9,314 nt of DNA from Methylacidiphilum sp. (GTDB taxonomy: Bacteria; Verrucomicrobiota; Verrucomicrobiia; CAIQCK01): assembly GCA_020718125.1 (NCBI GenBank), contig DYDC01000086.1, forward strand, positions 1 through 9,314. Reading direction: 5' to 3'. The position numbers and the translations under genes were made by a program. Numbering within the stretch: the first letter of the stretch is position 1; every line of letters begins with the position of its first letter. The notes under the pieces were generated by a model. That model was not told the origin of the DNA, made no database searches, and saw nothing but the letters and a program-made list of their open reading frames with translations. Shown piece after piece: positions 1 through 5,387 of the stretch.

Positions 1-18
1 TTACGCATTACGTATTAC
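1..18. repeat. GCATTAC-type heptamer repeat at window edge
   Basis: Positions 5-11 read GCATTAC and 12-18 read GTATTAC, a one-mismatch second copy, preceded by TTAC. The 11-mer TTACGCATTAC at 1-11 is identical to the units of the array at 7288-7315, more than 7 kb away. On the minus strand it lies directly after the stop codon (17-15) of the small cysteine protein gene. The element may continue beyond the left edge. Confidence 0.7.
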
Positions 19-498
19 CCCCTCACCTCCACCTTCACTCCCGCCCTCGCCAACGTCTCCGCCACGGTCGCGGCGAGGTTTGTGCAGAACTGGTGGCGTT
101 TCTCCCCCATGAACTCGCCCTGCGGCGCGGTGAGGTGATTGCAGATGCTGTCGAGCGTGCCGTCGCTGCGTCGCTGGCCGCCGGGGCCGAAGGCGAGGCG
201 TTTCTGCCATTGCTCGCGATGGTAGAAGACCGCCTCGCGCAGCTTGGGCGTGACGGGCGCGGTCGGGTCGGGGTCGCCGAGATACTGGCCGAGGACGAGT
301 TCGCCGGCCTTGATGGCGCCGCATTCACCCTCGCCGGTGATGCCGCCGCGGCGCAACGCTTGGTAGGGCGCGGTCGGGAGGTTGACAGGTCTCCGCGAGG
401 CAGATGCCGCACGAGCGGTGCGGCACTTGTTTGTCTTCGTAGAGCGTGAACGCCTTCTGCCGGGCCGCTGCAATCACCGGTTTTACTTCTTCTGGCAT
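15..498 (-). CDS. C_GCAxxG_C_C-type putative redox protein, apparent frameshift
   Basis: Small protein of unknown exact function, probably a cysteine-based redox protein of the C_GCAxxG_C_C family. The reading starts at ATG 498 and gives 37 codons (begins MPEEVKPVIAAARQKAF and reaches HRSCGICLAET). It must then skip one base near 387 to continue in the next frame with VNLPTAPYQALRRGGITGEG, giving a composite of about 160 residues, a normal size for the family. Family-like features come from both frames: C30 near the N-terminus in the first frame; CGAIKAG followed by LVLG, ICNHL and a C-terminal FCTNL in the second. Neither frame alone contains the whole pattern. The start overlaps the transketolase stop by 16 bases (483-498), so translation is probably coupled to tkt. 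No Shine-Dalgarno sequence is evident. The shift may be a sequencing error, a real mutation making this a pseudogene, or recoding. The family assignment is from motif memory. Confidence 0.55.
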
Positions 499-2540
499 TG
501 TGGCGGATTGGCGAGCAGTTCCTCGGCGACCTTGATCGCGTTGGCGGCGGTGAAGCCGAATTTCTCGGCGAGCACCTTCGCGGGCGCGCTCGCGCCGAAG
601 CGGGTCATGCCGATGACCTTGCCGTGTCGGCCCACGTAGCGTTCCCAACCGAACGGCACGCCGGCCTCGATGGCGACCTTAGCCCGGACCTTCGGCGGCA
701 GCACGCTGTCGCGGTAGTCGGCGGGTTGCTTCTCGAACAGGTCCCAGCTCGGCATCGAGACGACGCGGACGCGCTTGCCTTTGGCGGCAATCGCCTGACC
801 GGCTTCGAGCGCGACCTGCACCTCGGAACCAGTGCCGATCAGGATCAACTCCGGCTCGCCCGGCGCGCTCTCCCACAGCGCGTAAGCGCCCTTCCGCACG
901 CCGTCGGCCGGCGCGAACTTCGCGCGGTCGAGGACGGGCAGGTTCTGGCGCGTGAGGCAGAGGACGGTCGGCTGGTGGGTGTGCTCGATGGCCAGCGTCC
1001 ACGCCACGGCGGTCTCGGTGGCGTCGGCGGGGCGCAGGACGCAGAGGTTTGGCATCGCACGGAGCGAGGCGAGATGCTCGATCGGCTCGTGGGTCGGGCC
1101 GTCCTCGCCGACGAAAATCGAGTCGTGGGTGAAGACGTAGATGACCTGCAGTTCGCTCAGCGCGGCGACGCGGATGCTCGGCCGCATGTAGTCGCTGAAT
1201 ACGAAGAACGTCGAGCCGAACGGGACAAGGCCGCCGTGATAAGCGATGCCGTTGAGGATCGCGCCCATGCCGTGCTCGCGGATGCCGAAGTGGAAGTTGC
1301 GGCCCTTGTGGTTGGTGGCGCTGAACTCGCCGTGTTCCTTCACCAGCGTCTTGGTGGACGGCGCGAGGTCGGCCGAGCCGCCGACGAGATTTGGCAGCAC
1401 GCCAAAGAGCGCCTTCAGCACGTCGCCGCCGGAGCCGCGCGTGGCGCTGGGCTTTGTGCCGGTGAAGTTCGGCAGCTTTGCGCCGAGACCGGCGAGCGCC
1501 TTGCCGCTCCAGCAATGGTCCCAGAGCTTGGCCTTGTCTGGATGACGCTGCCGCCATGCGTCGAACCTCTTGGTCCATTCCTTCTCGGCCAGTTCGCCCT
1601 GCAACTTGTGTTCGGCGAAGAACTCCCGCACGCGGTCGGGCACAAGGAACGCCGGCTCGACGGGCCAGCCGACGGCCTCCTTGGCGGCCTTGATCTCCTC
1701 GTGGCCCAGCGGTTCGCCGTGCGACGCCGCAGTGTTCGCTTTCGTCGGCGCGCCTTTGGCGATGGTCGTCGTTGCGACGATGATGTGCGGCTTGTTCGGG
1801 ATGGCCTGCGCGGCGCGGATGGCATGTTCGACTGCGGCGTGGTTGTGGCCGTCCACGCGCTGGACGTGCCAGCCGTAGGATTCAAACCGTTTGCCCACAT
1901 CCTCGCTGAACGCGAGCGAGGTGTTGCCCTCGATGGTGATGTGGTTGGAGTCGTAAAGGAAGAGCAGCTTGCCGAGCTGGAGATGGCCGGCGAGCGAGCA
2001 CGCCTCGTGCGAGACGCCCTCCATCAGGTCGCCGTCGCTGACGATGGCATAGGTCCAGTGATTGATGAGCGGCGCTTCGCCGTGGATTTTGAACATCTCG
2101 CCAAGGATCTTCTCGGCGATGGCCATGCCGATGGCGTTGCCGGCGCCCTGGCCCAGCGGGCCGGTGGTGGCCTCGACGCCGGGCGCGACGCGGAATTCCG
2201 GATGGCCGGGCGTGATCGAACCCCATTGGCGGAACTGCTGGAGTTGTTCCATCGGGACGTTGTAGCCGGAGAGATGCAGCATCGAGTAGAGCAGCATCGA
2301 GCCGTGGCCGGCGGAGAGCACGAACCGGTCGCGGTTGGGCCATTGCGGATGGGAGGGCGAATGACGCATGAACTCCGTCCAGAGGACGAAGGCCATGTCC
2401 GCGGTGCCCATGGGCATGCCGGGATGGCCGCTCTCGGCCTTCTGCACGGCATCCACCGCGAGGAACTTGATGGTGTTGACGACGAGATTGTCGAGGTCGG
2501 CGCCATGCGCGCCTTTGCCATGGTCAGATGATGTGGTCAT
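483..2540 (-). CDS. tkt: Transketolase
   Basis: Thiamine-diphosphate enzyme that moves two-carbon ketol units between sugar phosphates in the non-oxidative pentose phosphate pathway and Calvin cycle; cytosolic homodimer. The 685 residues match the usual length of about 660-690. Residues expected from the E. coli enzyme are all in place: H39 in SGHPG, H79 in AGHGS, H113, the cofactor motif SDGDLMEG at 168-175 with D169, E174 and N199, H274 in ASHGEP, the catalytic glutamate E422 in GIREHGM, H472 in FTHDS and H484 in GPTHEP. The pyrimidine-binding domain covers roughly 370-540 and a C-terminal domain follows. Start ATG 2540 is supported by a GGAGA ribosome site seven bases upstream and a promoter just before it. 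The gene is divergent from pgk and shares the 294-base control region. No anomaly is seen in the protein. Confidence 0.97.
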   Translation of the reverse strand: MTTSSDHGKGAHGADLDNLVVNTIKFLAVDAVQKAESGHPGMPMGTADMAFVLWTEFMRHSPSHPQWPNRDRFVLSAGHGSMLLYSMLHLSGYNVPMEQLQQFRQWGSITPGHPEFRVAPGVEATTGPLGQGAGNAIGMAIAEKILGEMFKIHGEAPLINHWTYAIVSDGDLMEGVSHEACSLAGHLQLGKLLFLYDSNHITIEGNTSLAFSEDVGKRFESYGWHVQRVDGHNHAAVEHAIRAAQAIPNKPHIIVATTTIAKGAPTKANTAASHGEPLGHEEIKAAKEAVGWPVEPAFLVPDRVREFFAEHKLQGELAEKEWTKRFDAWRQRHPDKAKLWDHCWSGKALAGLGAKLPNFTGTKPSATRGSGGDVLKALFGVLPNLVGGSADLAPSTKTLVKEHGEFSATNHKGRNFHFGIREHGMGAILNGIAYHGGLVPFGSTFFVFSDYMRPSIRVAALSELQVIYVFTHDSIFVGEDGPTHEPIEHLASLRAMPNLCVLRPADATETAVAWTLAIEHTHQPTVLCLTRQNLPVLDRAKFAPADGVRKGAYALWESAPGEPELILIGTGSEVQVALEAGQAIAAKGKRVRVVSMPSWDLFEKQPADYRDSVLPPKVRAKVAIEAGVPFGWERYVGRHGKVIGMTRFGASAPAKVLAEKFGFTAANAIKVAEELLANPPQCQKK

Positions 2541-2547
2541 GATGGTG

Positions 2548-2552
2548 TCTCC
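2548..2552 (-). promoter_or_regulatory. Ribosome binding site of tkt
   Basis: GGAGA on the minus strand, seven bases before ATG 2540. It is one of the few good Shine-Dalgarno sequences in the window and fixes the tkt start. Confidence 0.7.
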
Positions 2553-2565
2553 AAAAAACGCGCTG

Positions 2566-2593
2566 ACTATAGGGACGAGCGCGGGCGATACAA
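2566..2593 (-). promoter_or_regulatory. Putative sigma70-type promoter of tkt
   Basis: On the minus strand TTGTAT (2593-2588) and TATAGT (2571-2566) are separated by 16 bases. Transcription would begin near 2559, leaving a leader of about 19 bases that contains the GGAGA ribosome site. The -10 box is close to consensus; the -35 box is weaker and the spacing is one short of ideal. Its position right before a gene with a clear start supports it. Confidence 0.45.
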
Positions 2594-2674
2594 GAGCAAA
2601 GCAACGTGACCGGGCGACCCAGACATATCGTCTTCCGTTGGCTGCCCGATTCCGTAATGAACCGGGCTTTAGCG

Positions 2675-2703
2675 TTGACGGTGGCGGGGGGCAACCCTAA
2701 TAT
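2675..2703 (+). promoter_or_regulatory. Strong sigma70-type promoter of the pgk-tpiA-secG operon
   Basis: TTGACG at 2675-2680 and TAATAT at 2698-2703 are separated by exactly 17 bases, each one base from the sigma70 consensus. In this GC-rich sequence the AT-rich -10 box stands out. The predicted start is near 2710, about 125 bases before the pgk start codon. It points toward pgk, the first gene of the operon; no second promoter is seen before tpiA or secG. Confidence 0.7.
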
Positions 2704-2709
2704 CCCGCG

Positions 2710-2834
2710 CTTCAAATCCCGGGCCGACCGGGCACATCAGAGTGTCCCGGTTCGCTGATAACGGCCCGAAACCGAACCTTGAAGGCGGTCGGGCGATGCC
2801 GGCAGAACGGCGCCGCCCCCAGCCAGAGGAACTT
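2710..2834 (+). promoter_or_regulatory. GC-rich leader of pgk with possible alternative hairpins
   Basis: This untranslated stretch of about 125 bases lies between the predicted transcription start and ATG 2835. CCGGG at 2728-2732 can pair with CCCGG at 2718-2722 (five-base loop) or with CCCGG at 2746-2750. The latter extends to CCGGGCAC / GTGTCCCGG with one bulged base. GGTTCG (2749-2754) can also pair with CGAACC (2773-2778). The two CCGGG pairings exclude each other. No known riboswitch or protein-binding motif is recognised, and short GC pairings can arise by chance here. The leader ends with AGAGGA, the probable ribosome site, four bases before the start codon. Confidence 0.35.
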
Positions 2835-4067
2835 ATGAGCAAACTTTCTATCGCGGACCTGAAGGATTTGCGCGGCAAGCGCGTGCTGGTGCGTGCGGAC
2901 TACAACGTGCCGCTTGACGAGAAATGCGCCATTACCGATGAGACGCGCATCAAGGAGACGATCAAGACCATCGAGTTCCTGACAGAGCGCGGGGCGAAGG
3001 TGATTTTGACGAGTCACATGGGTCGGCCCGATGGCAAGCGCGTCGAGAGCATGAGCCTGCGGCCAGTGGCGGCCCGGCTGGAGGAGCTGCTGAAGCGGCC
3101 CGTGGCGTTTGTGGACGACTGCGTCGGCGAGAAGGTCGCCAAGACCGTCGGTGCGATGCAGCCCGGCGACGTGGTGCTGCTGGAGAACACCCGCTTCTAC
3201 ACCGAGGAGGAGGACAATGACGTCGAGTTCGCCAAGAAGCTCGCCAGCGTCGGCGACATCTACGTCAACGACGCGTTCGGCACGGCGCACCGCGCGCACG
3301 CCTCGACGGCAGGCGTCTGCAAGTTCATCGAGACGTGTGCGGCCGGCTTCCTGTTGCGGAAGGAGTTGAAGTTTCTCGGCGAGGAGCTGTCCAGCCCGGA
3401 GCGGCCGTTTCTGGTCATCCTTGGCGGCGCGAAGGTCAGCGACAAGATCGGCGTTATCACCAGCCTGCTCGCCAAGGCCGACGGTTTCATCATTGGCGGC
3501 GCGATGGCCTACACTTTCCTGAAGGCGCAGGGTTTCGGCGTCGGCAGCTCGCTGGTGGAGGAGGACAAGCTCGGCCTAGCGAAGGAGATGCTCGCGAAGA
3601 TCCAGGCGCTCGGCGCGAAGTTCCATCTGCCCGTTGACCACATCGTCGCGCAGAAGGTCGAGACGCCCGTGCCCGGCCAGAAGAAGTCGAAGGTCGAGTT
3701 CAAGAACCCTCACCAGAGCGCCGACGCCTCCATCGAGGTCGGTTTCTGCGGCGTGGACATCGGCCCGAAGACAATCGAGAGGTATCGCGCCGAACTGATG
3801 CAGGCCAAGACCATCGTCTGGAACGGCCCGATGGGTGTTTTCGAGATCCCGGAGTATTCGACCGGCACGTTCGAGGTCGCCCGCATCGTCGCGACGGCCA
3901 CGCAGGCCGGCGCCAAGAGCATCATCGGCGGCGGCGACAGCATCAAGGCCATCAAGAAGGCCCAGGTCGGCGACAAGGTCACGTTCATCAGCACCGGCGG
4001 CGGCGCGAGCCTCGAGTTCCTCGAAGGCCGCGAGTTGCCCGGAGTGGCGGCGCTCTCCGACAAGTAG
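2835..4067 (+). CDS. pgk: Phosphoglycerate kinase
   Basis: Cytosolic glycolytic and Calvin-cycle enzyme that transfers a phosphate between 1,3-bisphosphoglycerate and ADP. The 410 residues are slightly above the family norm of about 390-400. The N-terminal substrate domain shows RADYNVP (20-26), HMGRPDG (61-67), R120 in ENTRF and AHRAHAS (151-157). The hinge and nucleotide domain show LGGAKVSDK (196-204), WNGPMGVFE (329-337), GGGDS (365-369) and TGGGASLEFLEG (387-398). A lysine-rich stretch at about 281-292, before the DIGP motif, accounts for part of the extra length. ATG 2835 is chosen because the family sequence begins there (MSKLSIADL) and AGAGGA lies four bases upstream; an in-frame GTG at 2742 would add 31 non-conserved residues. 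The gene ends with tandem stops TAG TAA. First gene of the operon with tpiA and secG. Confidence 0.97.
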   Translation: MSKLSIADLKDLRGKRVLVRADYNVPLDEKCAITDETRIKETIKTIEFLTERGAKVILTSHMGRPDGKRVESMSLRPVAARLEELLKRPVAFVDDCVGEKVAKTVGAMQPGDVVLLENTRFYTEEEDNDVEFAKKLASVGDIYVNDAFGTAHRAHASTAGVCKFIETCAAGFLLRKELKFLGEELSSPERPFLVILGGAKVSDKIGVITSLLAKADGFIIGGAMAYTFLKAQGFGVGSSLVEEDKLGLAKEMLAKIQALGAKFHLPVDHIVAQKVETPVPGQKKSKVEFKNPHQSADASIEVGFCGVDIGPKTIERYRAELMQAKTIVWNGPMGVFEIPEYSTGTFEVARIVATATQAGAKSIIGGGDSIKAIKKAQVGDKVTFISTGGGASLEFLEGRELPGVAALSDK

Positions 4068-4076
4068 TAATCTCAA

Positions 4077-4085
4077 ATCACCTCC
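4077..4085 (+). other. ATCACCTCC immediately before the tpiA start
   Basis: The nine bases directly before ATG 4086 equal the conserved 3' end of bacterial 16S rRNA (anti-Shine-Dalgarno), rather than its complement. So tpiA has no Shine-Dalgarno site here and probably depends on coupling from pgk, whose stop is 18 bases upstream. A functional role for the match is speculative. Confidence 0.4.
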
Positions 4086-4853
4086 ATGGACAAAGCTCGT
4101 AAACTTTTCATTGCTGGCAACTGGAAGATGAACAAGACGGTCGCCGAGGGCCTCGACCTCGCGAAGGACCTTAAGCGCGACCTCGCCCTCGTGCGCGACG
4201 TGGATGTCGCGGTCTGCCCGCCGTTCACCGGCCTCTACCAGATCGGCCAGTTCCTCGATGGCTCCAACATCAAGCTCGGCGCGCAGGACATGTATTGGGA
4301 CAAGTTCGGCGCGTTCACCGGCGAGGTGAACGCCGCGATGCTCAAGGATGTGTTTTGCGCCTGCGTGATCCTCGGCCACAGCGAGCGCCGACAGTTCTTC
4401 CACGACACCAACGAGACGGTCAATAAGAAGACCAAGGCCGCGCTCGCGGCGCGCCTGAAGCCGATCGTCTGTGTCGGCGAGACGCTCCAGGAGCGCGAGA
4501 GCGGTCGCACGGAACTGGTCGTGAAAGATCACGTCACCGGCAGCCTCGCAGGGCTGAAGGCGGAGGAACTGGTCGAGATCACCATCGCCTACGAGCCGGT
4601 CTGGGCCATCGGCACCGGCAAGACCGCCACGACGCGGCAGGCGCAGGAGGTCCATGCGTTCATCCGCAAGCTGCTGGCTGACATGAGCGATTCGAGCACT
4701 GCCGCGCGCATCCGCATCCAGTATGGCGGCAGCGTGAAGCCCGCCAACGCGAAGGAACTGCTCGGCCAGCCCGACGTGGACGGTGCGCTGGTGGGCGGCG
4801 CGAGCCTGGTGGCGCGCGATTTCGTGGACATCATCAACAACGCGAGGAGCTAG
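4086..4853 (+). CDS. tpiA: Triosephosphate isomerase
   Basis: Interconverts dihydroxyacetone phosphate and glyceraldehyde 3-phosphate in glycolysis, gluconeogenesis and the Calvin cycle; a cytosolic dimeric TIM barrel. The 255 residues are the usual length. The catalytic set is complete: N12 and K14 in GNWKMN, H98 in LGHSERR, and E170 in AYEPVWAIGTGKTAT, which also holds flexible loop 6. YGGSVKPAN (213-221) and DGALVGGASL (232-241) form the phosphate-binding end. ATG 4086 is the only start that keeps the conserved FIAGNWKMN near the N-terminus. It follows the pgk stop by 18 bases and its own stop lies two bases before secG, so the three genes are almost certainly cotranscribed. Nothing in the protein looks unusual. 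Confidence 0.97.
   Translation: MDKARKLFIAGNWKMNKTVAEGLDLAKDLKRDLALVRDVDVAVCPPFTGLYQIGQFLDGSNIKLGAQDMYWDKFGAFTGEVNAAMLKDVFCACVILGHSERRQFFHDTNETVNKKTKAALAARLKPIVCVGETLQERESGRTELVVKDHVTGSLAGLKAEELVEITIAYEPVWAIGTGKTATTRQAQEVHAFIRKLLADMSDSSTAARIRIQYGGSVKPANAKELLGQPDVDGALVGGASLVARDFVDIINNARS
4844..4849 (+). promoter_or_regulatory. Ribosome binding site of secG inside tpiA end
   Basis: GAGGAG lies within the last codons of tpiA, six bases before ATG 4856. It fixes the secG start and supports translation from the shared mRNA. Confidence 0.75.
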
Positions 4854-4855
4854 TC

Positions 4856-5287
4856 ATGGTTTTTTTCATTGGACTGATGCTGACGGTGCAGGTGCTGGCG
4901 TGCCTGTTCATGATCCTGATCGTGCTGATGCAACCGTCGAAGGCCGACGGCGGCCTCGGCGCGGCATTCGGCAGCGGCGCCACCGACACGCTCTTCGGCG
5001 CCCGCACGGGCAATATCCTGACCAAGGCCACGGTCTGGCTGGCGGTGATCCTGTTCGTCAATTCGATCCTGCTCGGCTTCCTCTTCTCGCGGCAACAATC
5101 GGCAGTGCTGGATGCCGTCAAAAAGGCGCCACCTGCCGCGGCGCAGAAGGCCGAACCGGTTGCCAAGGACAAGAAAGCGGTTGCGCCCGCTACGGAGTCG
5201 AAGGCCGCCGCGCCGGAGAAGCCGGCGACGACGAGCACCGAGCCGGCGAAGCCGGCCGCGCCCGCGTCCGCGCCAGCAGCGAAGTGA
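4856..5287 (+). CDS. secG: Preprotein translocase subunit SecG
   Basis: Small inner-membrane partner of SecYEG that assists protein export. Residues 2-25 form the first membrane helix. The conserved cytoplasmic loop follows (LMQPSKADGGLGAAFGSG at 24-41, then LFGARTGN and LTK), and residues 57-77 form the second helix. This is the standard SecG layout. From about residue 85 the protein continues as an Ala/Pro/Lys-rich, low-complexity tail to residue 143, making it longer than the E. coli protein of about 110 residues. Such tails are variable and probably disordered. It is the last gene of the pgk operon; linkage of secG to tpiA is widespread in bacteria. Confidence 0.93.
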   Translation: MVFFIGLMLTVQVLACLFMILIVLMQPSKADGGLGAAFGSGATDTLFGARTGNILTKATVWLAVILFVNSILLGFLFSRQQSAVLDAVKKAPPAAAQKAEPVAKDKKAVAPATESKAAAPEKPATTSTEPAKPAAPASAPAAK

Positions 5288-5290
5288 AGC

Positions 5291-5345
5291 AAGGCCGAAG
5301 GCCGGGGGTCGAAGGCTGAAGGAAGTCCGAAAACCGAAATAAGAA
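5291..5345 (+). repeat. Purine-rich GAAGGC/CCGAA intergenic repeat
   Basis: Just after the secG stop the sequence is built of short related words: GGCCGAAGGCC, TCGAAGGCTGAAGG, AGTCCGAAAACCGAAA. Related words occur on the opposite strand at about 5436-5460 (CTTCGGCCTTCAG), so the pair forms a loose inverted arrangement around the binding-protein start. This composition is unlike the flanking genes and looks like a dispersed intergenic element, but no exact unit length can be given. Confidence 0.45.
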
Positions 5346-5371
5346 ACGGGTTTGTTAAGGAAGGTTTTCGG
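5327..5371 (+). repeat. Perfect 9-base inverted repeat after secG
   Basis: CCGAAAACC (5327-5335) and GGTTTTCGG (5363-5371) are exact reverse complements separated by 27 bases. A run of five T follows at 5380-5384. The structure could weakly terminate the pgk operon, but the loop is long and the T run is nine bases from the stem, so a terminator call is doubtful. Confidence 0.4.
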
Positions 5372-5387
5372 CAGGACAGTTTTTCGA

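Noticed and set aside
498..2531. Plus-strand open frame of 677 codons across the whole transketolase gene
   Set aside because: It mirrors a gene with all catalytic residues intact. Long antisense frames are normal in GC-rich DNA and its protein has no recognisable domain.
2742..2834. Upstream extension of pgk from GTG 2742
   Set aside because: The added residues have no family similarity, and a good ribosome site precedes ATG 2835.
3576..4655. Minus-strand open frame of 359 codons over pgk and tpiA
   Set aside because: Spans two well-supported genes and the spacer between them, with an Arg/Leu/Asp/Gly-rich composition typical of antisense frames in GC-rich DNA.
5327..5384. Intrinsic terminator of the pgk operon
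   Set aside because: The loop is 27 bases and the T run does not directly follow the stem; kept only as an inverted repeat.
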